From assembly GCF_004331455.1 (NCBI RefSeq), contig NZ_SJJR01000004.1, forward strand, positions 124,001 through 188,000: a stretch of 64,000 nucleotides of DNA. The letters run 5' to 3'. Position 1 is the first letter of the stretch. Each line of letters starts with the position of its first letter. Under the pieces are notes generated by a model. The model ran no database searches. It saw only the letters and a list, made by a program, of their open reading frames with translations, and was not told where the DNA came from. Shown here in pieces: positions 37,906-46,382 of this stretch. The position numbers and the translations under genes are program-made. The DNA is from Micromonospora zingiberis. Lineage in GTDB: Bacteria; Actinomycetota; Actinomycetes; Mycobacteriales; Micromonosporaceae.

Positions 37906-38457
37906 ATGGCGGCCACGACCGGCGAAAAGCTCCTACGACATTGGCCTGCGGCTCTGGGCGTACTGGTCGCGGTCGGTACCGTGCTCAGACTCGACCACGG
38001 CAGCCAAGGCGCCTCCGTCGTGGCGGCGTCGGGTCTGGTCTATCTCGCCGCGGCGGCAACCACACATCCCGGCGCCGCGTGGCCGGCGTTCGGTGTCACC
38101 TTCGTACTCGTCGGGCTCGGCCTCGTCTGGAGCGGCTTCGACCCGGTGCCATGGATCTGCGTCGCGGCTCTCGGCCTTGCCGTCCTGGGGATCGTCCGGG
38201 CGGGCCTGCGGCCAGTGTGGTCCCTGCCCTTGCAGTCGGCGGCGATGCTCGTCCTCGGGGCGGCCGCGGTCCTCGCCGTACGGGCCGAGCACGTCACCGG
38301 CGGCATCGTCGTCAGTGTCGCCCTGTTCGGGCACGCGGCGTGGGATTGGTGGCACCACCGTACCGAGCGCGTGGTCACGCGCTCGCTCGCGGAGTTCTGT
38401 GGCGTGCTGGATGTGCTGGTCGGGGCAGGCGTACTCGTTGTCACTCTCACGATGTGA
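37906..38457 (+). CDS. Multi-pass membrane protein of unknown function
   Basis: A protein of about 183 residues made almost entirely of six hydrophobic segments separated by short loops (LGVLVAVGTVL, ASGLVYLAAAA, GVTFVLVGLGLVW, VAALGLAVLGIV, AAMLVLGAAAVL, VLVGAGVLVVTL), with AWDWWHHR between the fifth and sixth. The histidines may bind metal. ATG 37906 has GGAGAG five bases before it and is preferred over ATG 37894. It ends in an 11-base overlap with the convergent TetR gene. No family was recognised. Confidence 0.75.
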   Translation: MAATTGEKLLRHWPAALGVLVAVGTVLRLDHGSQGASVVAASGLVYLAAAATTHPGAAWPAFGVTFVLVGLGLVWSGFDPVPWICVAALGLAVLGIVRAGLRPVWSLPLQSAAMLVLGAAAVLAVRAEHVTGGIVVSVALFGHAAWDWWHHRTERVVTRSLAEFCGVLDVLVGAGVLVVTLTM

Positions 38458-39028
38458 CGGCAAGCGCCGCAAGGACGGTGTCGCGGACGAGCCGGGTGGC
38501 GTCGACCGCCGTCACGTCGCCGCGATGCACCGCGGCGGACGCCCCGTGCAGCACCGCCTGGATGGTCGCGAGCTGCCACCGCACCGGCATGTCGCGCCGG
38601 AACACCCCCTCGTCCCGACCGCGTTGGACGAGTGCGTGCATCCGGCGAGCTGGCCCCTCGTGCACGCGCCGCATCTGCTCCGGGGTCAGCACGTCGTCCG
38701 CCGCGATCACGACCGCCCCGAAGCGGCGGGTCAGCTGCCAGGTCGCCTCCAGCAGGCGGGCCATCGCGTCCCGCGGATCACCCGCCAGGTCGACCGTGCT
38801 CAGGGCCTGGTCGGTGCTCGTGATCACGCGGAGGCTGACCGCCTCGACCAGCGCGGCGCGCGACGGAAAGTGACCATAGAGCGTGACGCGACCCACGCCG
38901 GCGGCCTTCGCGATCTCGTTGAGACTCACGCGGGGATCAGTGGCGAGCAGGGTGGTCGCGGCGTCGAGGACCAACTCGACGTTCCGGCGTGCGTCGGCGC
39001 GTTTGGCCGCTACGCCGTCGGTTGTCAT
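38447..39028 (-). CDS. TetR-family transcriptional regulator
   Basis: A 193-residue regulator. The helix-turn-helix (about 18-65) reads DPRVSLNEIAKAAGVGRVTL then YGHFPSRAALVEAV. It is divergent from the VOC protein gene at 39100, with 71 bases between them, so it probably controls that gene. No clear palindrome was found in the gap. The ligand is unknown. Confidence 0.92.
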   Translation of the reverse strand: MTTDGVAAKRADARRNVELVLDAATTLLATDPRVSLNEIAKAAGVGRVTLYGHFPSRAALVEAVSLRVITSTDQALSTVDLAGDPRDAMARLLEATWQLTRRFGAVVIAADDVLTPEQMRRVHEGPARRMHALVQRGRDEGVFRRDMPVRWQLATIQAVLHGASAAVHRGDVTAVDATRLVRDTVLAALAVTS

Positions 39029-39099
39029 CCCGCCTCGCCCACGTCTCGACCAACGATGTACGCCCTGAGTCTAGGTCCGACCCCACGAAAGGCACGATC

Positions 39100-39486
39100 A
39101 TGACCGGTACGCCGCTGGCGCAGGACCTGTTCGCCGGCATCGCCGTCGCCGACTTCACCCACTCGCTGGCGTGGTACCGGCGGTTCTTCGGTGTCGAGCC
39201 GAGCTTCTATCCGAACGACGTCGAGGCCGTGTGGACAGTGGGCGAACACTGCTACGTCTACATCGAGCTGCTGCCCGACCGGGCCGGCCGCTCGATGCTG
39301 ATGATCATGGCTGTGGATCTCGACAGCACTGTCGCCGGGCTCACCCAGCGTGGCCTCGAACCGCTCCGGATCGAGAACTACGAGGAGGGCATGCGCAAGA
39401 TGGTCTACGCGGACCCGGACGGCAACGAGATCTCGTACGGCGGCGTGTCCACCACCGCGACCGGTCCGGCGAGCGCGACGAGCTGA
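39100..39486 (+). CDS. VOC superfamily (glyoxalase-like) protein
   Basis: A 128-residue single-domain VOC protein (IAVADFTHSLAWYRRFFGVE at the start; MRKMVYADPDGNEISYGG at the end). The start ATG at 39100 follows GAAAGGCACG. Its relationship with the TetR next door suggests inducible detoxification. It is only distantly like the VOC protein at 24934. Metal ligands His/Glu of true glyoxalases are not obviously all present, so the chemistry is open. Confidence 0.88.
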   Translation: MTGTPLAQDLFAGIAVADFTHSLAWYRRFFGVEPSFYPNDVEAVWTVGEHCYVYIELLPDRAGRSMLMIMAVDLDSTVAGLTQRGLEPLRIENYEEGMRKMVYADPDGNEISYGGVSTTATGPASATS

Positions 39487-39534
39487 CTGGGGTTCGCCGT
39501 CCGCGAGGGCGGCCTTGGGCCGTCGGGTCGGGCG

Positions 39535-40557
39535 TCAGCGGCGCCTGGCCGCCGGCGGTGGTCCGCTGCTCTCCCGGATCACCAGTTGTGGTGTGCCGGA
39601 GGAGTTCTGTGGTGGCTGGCTCTTGCCGATGATGGCCACGACCTCACCGAAGGCCCGTCGCCCGACATCGACGAAGTCCTGTTGGACGGTGGTCAGGGCC
39701 GGACTCCACAGGGCGCCGAGCGGGTGGCCGTCGAAGCCGACGACGCTGATCTCCTCGGGCACCCGGCGACCCTTCTCGTGCAGGGCACGCAGCAGGCCGA
39801 TGGCCAGTTCGTCGTTGCCGCAGAGCACGGCGGTGACGTCGTCGCGGTCGGCGAGGGTGAGGCCGATCTCGTACGCGCGATGGGGGTCCCAGCCGGCTTC
39901 CATCAGCGGCGGCACCTCGGCGCCGGCCCGTTCGAGGGCCTTGCGCCAGCCGGCGGAGCGGCCACTGCGGCGCCCGGCCAGCGGCACCGCGATGTGGTGG
40001 ACGGTGCGGTGCCCGAGTTCGAGCAGGTAGTCGGTGGCGGTCATCGCGGCGGTGGTGTCGTCGAGCACGACGTGCGGGACGCCGGAGCCCCGGCTGCCGG
40101 CGACCGCCACGACCGGCACGCCGGGTGGCATGGCACGGACCGTCGCGATGCCCGCCGGGTCGAACTTCAGCACGATGACCCCGGCGACCGGGTTCGCCAG
40201 GGCGAGGTCGATGGTCTTGGAGACGGTCTCCGGGTCGTCGGCCTCGATCACCGTGATCATCACGATGTAACCGGCCAGCCGGGCGGCTTCCTCGATGCCC
40301 TGGATGGTGAGGGCGTAGCCGTACCGGGTGGTGGCGCCGGCCAGTACCGCGATGACCGACTGATGTCCCTTGATCAGGGCGCGGGCGGCACCGTTGGGTC
40401 GGTAGCCGAGCTCCTGGATCGCTCGCAGCACCCGTTCCCGGCGCTCCGGACTGACCGGGACCGAGCCGGTCAGTACGCGTGACACGGTCGGCACCGAGAC
40501 ACCGGCCAGCTTGGCGACGTCGGTGATGGCGGGCGTACGGCTCAGGGATCTGGACAT
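39535..40557 (-). CDS. LacI-family transcriptional repressor
   Basis: A 340-residue LacI/GalR regulator. HTH and hinge: AITDVAKLAGVSVPTVSRVL then RPNGAARALIKG; the sensor core has VVGFDGHPLGALWSPALTTV near the end. ATG 40557 is preferred; an in-frame GTG three codons upstream is possible. It is divergent from the ABC transporter operon, 185 bases away, and probably binds the TGAAAACGTTATCA palindrome in that gap plus its near copy before the alpha-galactosidase gene. The inducer is likely galactose or an alpha-galactoside. Confidence 0.94.
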   Translation of the reverse strand: MSRSLSRTPAITDVAKLAGVSVPTVSRVLTGSVPVSPERRERVLRAIQELGYRPNGAARALIKGHQSVIAVLAGATTRYGYALTIQGIEEAARLAGYIVMITVIEADDPETVSKTIDLALANPVAGVIVLKFDPAGIATVRAMPPGVPVVAVAGSRGSGVPHVVLDDTTAAMTATDYLLELGHRTVHHIAVPLAGRRSGRSAGWRKALERAGAEVPPLMEAGWDPHRAYEIGLTLADRDDVTAVLCGNDELAIGLLRALHEKGRRVPEEISVVGFDGHPLGALWSPALTTVQQDFVDVGRRAFGEVVAIIGKSQPPQNSSGTPQLVIRESSGPPPAARRR

Positions 40558-40671
40558 GGCATACACATCGTAGTCGGACTACCGCTCCCGCCCGCGTGGC
40601 GCCGTTACGCAGCGCCAGGTAGATGACCGTCGAAGGATTACGGATAGGTTACGACTTGTTTTCGAGTCCCG

Positions 40672-40685
40672 TGAAAACGTTATCA
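40672..40685 (+). promoter_or_regulatory. LacI operator of the ABC/alpha-galactosidase locus
   Basis: TGAAAACGTTATCA is a palindrome with the AACGTT core, 58 bases upstream of the first permease start. A GTTTTC half-site at 40658-40663 forms an additional inverted repeat with GAAAAC at 40673-40678. A 13-of-14 match occurs at 44092-44105. Confidence 0.75.
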
Positions 40686-40742
40686 TCACTGCGCCGTCAA
40701 CCCACCAGCGGGAACACCGCGGGCACCGGGAGGGGTCGTCAG

Positions 40743-41654
40743 ATGAGCGAGCGCTGGCAGCGGGTGCGTCATCACCCTGGCGCGGTGGCCGCGCTGTTCC
40801 TCCTGCCGGCCGGGTTCGGCTTCGTCGTCTTCTACCTCTGGCCCGCACTGCGGGCACTGTGGATGAGCTTCACCGACTACAACGTCCTGCGCGGCTCGGG
40901 CGACTGGGTCGGTCTGCAGAACTACCAGGACCTCGCCGCCGATCCGCTGTTCTGGCACTCGATGCGGGTGACCGCGCTGTACGTGGTGCTGAACATCGGG
41001 GTGCAGACCGCGCTCGCCTTGGCGATGGCGGTGATGATGGACCGGCTCACCCGGTCCGCCGTGGTACGCGGGGTACTGGTCCTGCCGTGGTTGATCCCGC
41101 AGGTGGTCGTCGGCCTGCTCTGGCTCTGGATGCTCGACCCCAGGCTGGGCGTGGTGAACCACGCGCTGGACTGGGTGGGCATCGGCGGGCAGGACTTCTT
41201 CGGCTCACCGGCCCAGGTGATCCCGACCCTGGCCGGGGTGAACACCTGGCGGTTCGTCGGCTACACCGCGCTACTGATCTTCGCTGGCCTACAGATGATC
41301 CCCCGCCACCTGTACGAGGCGGCGGCGCTCGACGGCGCGGGGGAGTGGCGGACCTTCTGGCGGGTCACCCTGCCGCTGCTGCGGCCGGTGCTGGCACTGG
41401 TGCTGGTGCTGTCGGTGGTGGGCTCGTTCCAGGTGTTCGACCTGGTGCAGGTCGCCACCGGCGGCATCGGTGGCCAGCCGGGTGGTCCCGCCAACTCCAG
41501 CCTGGTGATCTACGTCTACATCTTCCGGCACGCGTTCAACTTCAACAACGCCGGCTACGCGGCCGCGATGTCGGCGGTGCTGGCCGTGCTGCTGGCCGCG
41601 GTCACCTTCTTCATCATGCGGGCGCTGCGCGGCTCCCGCTCCGACCTGGCGTGA
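40743..41654 (+). CDS. Carbohydrate ABC transporter permease (MalF type)
   Basis: A 303-residue permease with six membrane segments and the coupling loop LYEAAALDGAGEWRTFWRVT. The start ATG at 40743 has GGGAGGGG upstream. It leads the operon of two permeases and a lipoprotein, and is presumably energised by a shared ATPase because none is encoded here. The sugar should be a galactoside released by the secreted enzyme at 46383. Confidence 0.93.
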   Translation: MSERWQRVRHHPGAVAALFLLPAGFGFVVFYLWPALRALWMSFTDYNVLRGSGDWVGLQNYQDLAADPLFWHSMRVTALYVVLNIGVQTALALAMAVMMDRLTRSAVVRGVLVLPWLIPQVVVGLLWLWMLDPRLGVVNHALDWVGIGGQDFFGSPAQVIPTLAGVNTWRFVGYTALLIFAGLQMIPRHLYEAAALDGAGEWRTFWRVTLPLLRPVLALVLVLSVVGSFQVFDLVQVATGGIGGQPGGPANSSLVIYVYIFRHAFNFNNAGYAAAMSAVLAVLLAAVTFFIMRALRGSRSDLA

Positions 41655-41667
41655 AGGGAGGTCGGTG

Positions 41668-42615
41668 ATGACCTCGACCACCGCATCAACCGACCGGCAG
41701 GCGGTGCCGCGCCGCCCGGCCCGCAAGCCTCGCCGTCCGCTGCGGTTCCGGCTGTCCCGCATCGCCGCCTGGGCGGTGCTGGTCCTGCTGATGGCGGGGA
41801 CGCTGCTGCCGTTCTACTGGATCCTGCGTACCGCCTTCTCGACCAACTCGGCGCTGTTCACCGGCGACCAGTCGGTGCTGCCGCCGGAGCCCACCTGGAT
41901 CAACTTCCAACGGGTGCTCGGGCTGGCCAGCCCCGAGGAGGTACGGGCGGCCGGTGGCTCCGGCGCCGAGTTGCAGTTCTGGCTCTACCTGCGCAACTCC
42001 GTCGTCTTCGCCACGCTGGTCACGGTTGGCCAGGTGGTCTGTTGCGCGATGGCCGCGTACGCGTTCGCGCGGCTGCACTGGCGGGGCCGGGACGCGGTGT
42101 TCTACCTGTTCCTGTCGACCCTGATGGTGCCGCCGATCTTCGTACTGATCCCGAACTTCGTGCTGCTCAGCGAGGTCGGCCTGCTGGACACCTTCGCCGG
42201 TCTGGTGGCGCCGTACTTCTTCATGACGCCGTTCATGGTGTTCTTCCTGCGGCAGTTCTTCCTCGGCATGAGCAGCGAGCTGGAGGACGCCGCCCGGATG
42301 GACGGGGCCGGTCATCCCCGGATCTTCCTGCGGATCTGTGTGCCGGTGATGGCGGCGCCGCTCACCACCGCCGCGATCCTCGCGTACGTGATGGCCTGGA
42401 ACGAGTTCATGTGGCCGCTGGTGGCGGGCAGCGACCCGAGCGTACGGGTGCTGACCGTGGGCCTGTCGGCCTTCCGGTCCGGGCAGCCGCAGGCGGCACC
42501 GGACTGGACCGGGCTGATGGCGGCCACCGTGCTGGGTGCTCTTCCGGTGATCCTGCTGTTCCTGGCCATGGGCCGGCGGATCGTCGACTCGATCAGATTC
42601 ACCGGCCTCAAGTGA
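41668..42615 (+). CDS. Carbohydrate ABC transporter permease (MalG type)
   Basis: A 315-residue permease with an arginine- and proline-rich N-terminal tail, six membrane segments and the coupling loop ELEDAARMDGAGHPRIFLRI. The loop after the first helix is longer than usual, containing an extra 25-residue insertion around SPEEVRAAGGSG. ATG 41668 is preferred to the GTG just before it because GGGAGG is better spaced. It is 13 bases after the other permease gene. Confidence 0.93.
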   Translation: MTSTTASTDRQAVPRRPARKPRRPLRFRLSRIAAWAVLVLLMAGTLLPFYWILRTAFSTNSALFTGDQSVLPPEPTWINFQRVLGLASPEEVRAAGGSGAELQFWLYLRNSVVFATLVTVGQVVCCAMAAYAFARLHWRGRDAVFYLFLSTLMVPPIFVLIPNFVLLSEVGLLDTFAGLVAPYFFMTPFMVFFLRQFFLGMSSELEDAARMDGAGHPRIFLRICVPVMAAPLTTAAILAYVMAWNEFMWPLVAGSDPSVRVLTVGLSAFRSGQPQAAPDWTGLMAATVLGALPVILLFLAMGRRIVDSIRFTGLK

Positions 42616-42690
42616 CAGGCGGTCGCCGTCGTGGCGACCGCGCGGGGGGATGGACAACGCGCAACGAACCACTTCCGAGAGGGGACCACA

Positions 42691-44037
42691 ATGAAGCTCA
42701 GTTGGCGCCGCCGGATCGCGGTACCGCTGTGTGCCGCGCTCCTGGCGGCAGCCGCGTGTAGCGGCGGCACAGGTGACGACGAGAACGTGACACTCGACTA
42801 CTGGCTCTGGGACGACCGGCAGATTCCCCAGTACCAGGAGTGCGCCACCGCGTTCACCGGGCAGACCGGCATCAATGTGAAGATCACCCAGTACGGGTGG
42901 GAGGACTACTGGAGCAACCTCAACACCCAGTTCGCCGCCCGTCGGGCGCCCGACGTGTTCACCGATCACCTGGCGTTCTACCCGTCGTTCGTGCAGAACC
43001 AGGTGATCCTGCCGATCAACGAGTACGTCGAGCGGGACAACGTGGACCTGGGGCAGTACTACCCGGGGCTCGCCGACCTCTGGGTGGGTCAGGACGGCAA
43101 GCGGTACGGGCTGCCGAAGGACTGGGACACCATCGCCCTGGCGTACAACTCGACCATGCTGGCGGATGCCGGCCTGAGCCGCGAGGACGTCTGGGAGGCG
43201 ACCTGGAACCCCACCGACGGCGGCACCTTCGAGGACATCATCGCCCGGCTGAGCGTGGACGAGAACGGCGTACGCGGCAACGAGCCGGGCTTCGATCCGA
43301 CCAAGGTCGCCACCTACGGGCTCAGCTTCGACAACCCGTCCAACTCGGCGTCCGGCCAGACCAGTTGGGGTAACTTCGCCCGCAGTCTGGGCTTCGAACT
43401 GCTCGCCGACGGCAATCCCTGGGGTACGGACTACCAGTTCGACGACCCGAGGTTGGCGCAGACGCTCGACTGGTTCGCCCGGATGGTCAAGGCCGGTTAC
43501 GTGACGCCGCTGGCCGACCTACAGGGGGTCGGGTACGTCTCGCTGTTCGAGGCGGGCGACGTGGCACTGGCGATCAACGGCTCCTGGGCGATCAGCAGCT
43601 TCACCGGGATCTCCGGGGTCAATGTGGACTTCGCCCCGCTGCCCACCGGGCCGCAGGGCAGGTGGAGCATCTACAACGGTCTCGCCGACGCGATCTCGGC
43701 CAACACCGCCCACCCCGACGAGGCCTGGCAGTGGGTGAAGTACCTGGCGTCCGCCGAGTGCCAGAACGTGGTCGGCGAGAAGGCCGTGGTCTTCCCGGCC
43801 ATCCCGGCCTCGCTGGAGGTCGGCGAGCAGGCCCGTGAGCGGGCCGGTCTGGACGTCAGTGCCTACACCACCTATCTGGAATCGCAGAACACCTTCCTCT
43901 ACCCGGTCACGGTCAACTTCGACCAGGTGACCCAGGCGGTCGGAGCCGCCGTCGACGAGATCCTGCTCGGTAACCGTCCCGCCGCCGAGGCGCTGACCGC
44001 CGCCCAACAGCAGGTCGACTCGATCATGGGTCGGTAG
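42691..44037 (+). CDS. Sugar ABC transporter substrate-binding lipoprotein
   Basis: A 448-residue solute-binding protein. The signal MKLSWRRRIAVPLCAALLAA is followed by the lipobox AAACSGG, with lipidated Cys23. Family 1 features include LDYWLWDDRQIPQY, NTQFAARRAPDVF and NGLADAISANTAHPDEAW. GAGAGGGG precedes the ATG. Placed after the permeases in this operon, unlike the first sugar operon where it comes first. Tryptophan-rich motifs suit a stacked sugar ligand. Confidence 0.94.
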   Translation: MKLSWRRRIAVPLCAALLAAAACSGGTGDDENVTLDYWLWDDRQIPQYQECATAFTGQTGINVKITQYGWEDYWSNLNTQFAARRAPDVFTDHLAFYPSFVQNQVILPINEYVERDNVDLGQYYPGLADLWVGQDGKRYGLPKDWDTIALAYNSTMLADAGLSREDVWEATWNPTDGGTFEDIIARLSVDENGVRGNEPGFDPTKVATYGLSFDNPSNSASGQTSWGNFARSLGFELLADGNPWGTDYQFDDPRLAQTLDWFARMVKAGYVTPLADLQGVGYVSLFEAGDVALAINGSWAISSFTGISGVNVDFAPLPTGPQGRWSIYNGLADAISANTAHPDEAWQWVKYLASAECQNVVGEKAVVFPAIPASLEVGEQARERAGLDVSAYTTYLESQNTFLYPVTVNFDQVTQAVGAAVDEILLGNRPAAEALTAAQQQVDSIMGR

Positions 44038-44052
44038 GCGCCGGCACCCCCT

Positions 44053-44081
44053 GGACCGAACCTTGTCCCGGGGAGCGGTCC
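44053..44081 (+). terminator. Small stem-loop after the binding-protein gene
   Basis: GGACCG (44053-44058) and CGGTCC (44076-44081) can pair, 15 bases beyond the lipoprotein stop and before a second LacI-site-like sequence. A partial terminator or mRNA 3' end is likely, so the alpha-galactosidase gene would have its own promoter. Confidence 0.5.
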
Positions 44082-44091
44082 GTGCACAATC

Positions 44092-44105
44092 TGAAAACCT
44101 TATCA
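44092..44105 (+). promoter_or_regulatory. Second LacI-site-like sequence before the alpha-galactosidase gene
   Basis: TGAAAACCTTATCA differs at one base from the palindrome at 40672-40685 and lies 47 bases upstream of the GH36 start. The shared site links both transcription units to the LacI protein at 39535. Confidence 0.65.
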
Positions 44106-44152
44106 CAAAGATGATCTTGAAGCGCGCTGTCGACCCCCGGTGAGGAGCACGT

Positions 44153-46291
44153 GTGAGCACGAGCCAGCAGGACAACGACTACCTCCACTGGGGACACTCC
44201 GCCCTCGCGGTCATCCTCGCCGTCCCGTCCGACGCCCCGCCGAGCCTGGTTCACCTCGCGGTCGACAACCGTGCGGTGAACCAGGCCGGGCAGCACCACC
44301 CGCTGGTCGAGGTCCAGGTGGGCGGGCACGGGCGCGCCTGGTCCGGCGCCCGCTCGACCGGCACGGCGGTGGGTCGGCGGCTGCGCTACGACGGCCACCA
44401 CGACAGCGTCGAGGACGGCTGGCAATGGTTACGGGTCGACACCACCGACCCCGGCACCGGCCTGCGGGTCGAGGTCTGGTTCGCCAGTCCGGTCGGGGTG
44501 CCGGCGCTGCGGACCTGGACCGTGGTGCACAACCCCACCGCCGACCCGCTGACCCTGCGGGCGGTCAGCTCCCTGGTGGCCAACCTGATCCTGCCGGCCG
44601 GCACCGGCGTCGAGGACCTCGACCTGCACTGGGCGCAGACCAGTTGGCTGGCCGAGAACCGGTGGCGCCGGCAACCCGTCCGCGAACTCGACCTGCCCGA
44701 CCTGGACCTGCCGCTGCACGGCCACCGCTCGCGCGACGCCTTCGTGGTGACCAGCACCGGCTCCTGGTCGACCAAGCACGCCCTGCCGGTCGGGGTGCTC
44801 GTGCACCGCCCCACCGGCCGCGCCTGGTGCTGGCAGATCGAACACAACGGCAGTTGGCGCTGGGAGGTCGGCGAACGCCAGGCGGGGCTCTACCTCGCCG
44901 CGACCGGGCCCAACGACACCGACCACCAGTGGCGGCACGGGCTCGCGCCGGGCGCCCGGTTCACCTCCGTACCGGTGGGGATCGCGGTCTCCGACGACGG
45001 CCTCGACGGCGCGGCGGCGGCGATCACCCGGTACCGCCGGCACATCGTCCGCCCGCACCCCGACCGCCGGGCCCTGCCGGTGGTGTTCAACGACTACATG
45101 AACACGCTGATGGGCGAGCCCACCAGCGAGGCCCTCAACCCACTGATCGAGGCGGCCGCCAGCGCCGGCGCCGAGTACTTCTGCATCGACGCCGGCTGGC
45201 ACGACGACAGTCGATCCAGCCAGTGGTACGAGGTGATGGGCGACTGGATCCCGTCGACCACCCGCTTCACCGACGGGCTCGGCGAGGTGATCGAGCGGAT
45301 CCGCGCCGCCGGGATGGTGCCCGGGTTGTGGCTGGAGCCGGAGGTGGTCGGCGTCGACAGTCCGGTGGCGGCCGACCTGCCGGCGGACGCCTTCTTCCAA
45401 CGCGACGGCGAACGGCTGGTCGAGGACGGCCGCTACCACCTGGACCTGCGCCACCCCGCCGCGCTCGCCCACCTCGACTCGGTGGTGGACCGACTCGTCG
45501 CCGACTTCGGCATCGGCTACTTCAAACTCGACTACAACATCGACTCCGGGGCCGGCACCGACGTGGCCGCCGCCAGCCCCGGCGACGGCCTGCTCGGCCA
45601 CGGCCGAGCCCTGCTCGGCTGGCTCGACGGGGTGCTCGACCGGCATCCGGGCCTGGTCATCGAGAACTGCGCCTCCGGTGCGATGCGGATGGACTACGCG
45701 ATGCTCGCCCGGCTGCAACTACAGTCCACGAGCGACCAGCAGAACCCCGAACGGTATCCGCCGATCGCCGCGGCGGCCCCGCTGAGCGTGCTGCCGGAGC
45801 AGGCCGCCAACTGGGCGTACCCGCAACCGGCGATGACCGCCGAGGGCATCGCCTTCTGCCTGGTCACCGGAATGGCCGGGCGGCTCTACCTCTCCGGTCA
45901 CCTGGACCAGATGACCACCGAACAGCACCGGCTGGTCGCCGAAGGGGTGGCCGCGTACCGGGAGATCCGGGAGCACCTCGCGCGGGCCGTACCGTGCTGG
46001 CCCGCTGGCCTGCCCGACTGGGCCGACCCCTGGATCACCCTCGGGCTGCGCCCGCCGGACGGCGACGACCAGCCCACCTACCTCGCGCTGTGGCGCCGCC
46101 CCGACGCCGCTGCGGAACTCACCGTCCACCTGCCGCACCTGGCCGGACGGCGGATCCAGCCGAGGCTCGTGTACCCGCACAACCTGGCCCCCTGGCAGCT
46201 CAGCTGGGAGGCCGAACCGGGCCGCCTGACGGTGGTCACCGCCGACACCACACCGGCGGCCCGGCTGTTCGCACTCGCCCCCGAGAGCTGA
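44153..46291 (+). CDS. GH36 alpha-galactosidase
   Basis: A 712-residue cytoplasmic GH36 enzyme starting at GTG 44153 after GAGGAGC. An N-terminal beta-supersandwich (1-300) precedes the barrel. The nucleophile is Asp460 in YFKLDYNID and the acid/base Asp528 in STSDQQNPERYP, with CIDAGWHDD and GLWLEPEVVG as conserved substrate-pocket blocks. It should hydrolyse alpha-galactosides taken up by the adjacent importer. GH36 also includes alpha-N-acetylgalactosaminidases, which cannot be excluded. Confidence 0.93.
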   Translation: MSTSQQDNDYLHWGHSALAVILAVPSDAPPSLVHLAVDNRAVNQAGQHHPLVEVQVGGHGRAWSGARSTGTAVGRRLRYDGHHDSVEDGWQWLRVDTTDPGTGLRVEVWFASPVGVPALRTWTVVHNPTADPLTLRAVSSLVANLILPAGTGVEDLDLHWAQTSWLAENRWRRQPVRELDLPDLDLPLHGHRSRDAFVVTSTGSWSTKHALPVGVLVHRPTGRAWCWQIEHNGSWRWEVGERQAGLYLAATGPNDTDHQWRHGLAPGARFTSVPVGIAVSDDGLDGAAAAITRYRRHIVRPHPDRRALPVVFNDYMNTLMGEPTSEALNPLIEAAASAGAEYFCIDAGWHDDSRSSQWYEVMGDWIPSTTRFTDGLGEVIERIRAAGMVPGLWLEPEVVGVDSPVAADLPADAFFQRDGERLVEDGRYHLDLRHPAALAHLDSVVDRLVADFGIGYFKLDYNIDSGAGTDVAAASPGDGLLGHGRALLGWLDGVLDRHPGLVIENCASGAMRMDYAMLARLQLQSTSDQQNPERYPPIAAAAPLSVLPEQAANWAYPQPAMTAEGIAFCLVTGMAGRLYLSGHLDQMTTEQHRLVAEGVAAYREIREHLARAVPCWPAGLPDWADPWITLGLRPPDGDDQPTYLALWRRPDAAAELTVHLPHLAGRRIQPRLVYPHNLAPWQLSWEAEPGRLTVVTADTTPAARLFALAPES

Positions 46292-46382
46292 TTGGAGGCC
46301 CGCCCGGTCGGCACCACCGACCAGCGCAGCGCGACACCAACCCCACCACATCGGCCAGCACTCGTAGAGCAGGAGGAGAAGC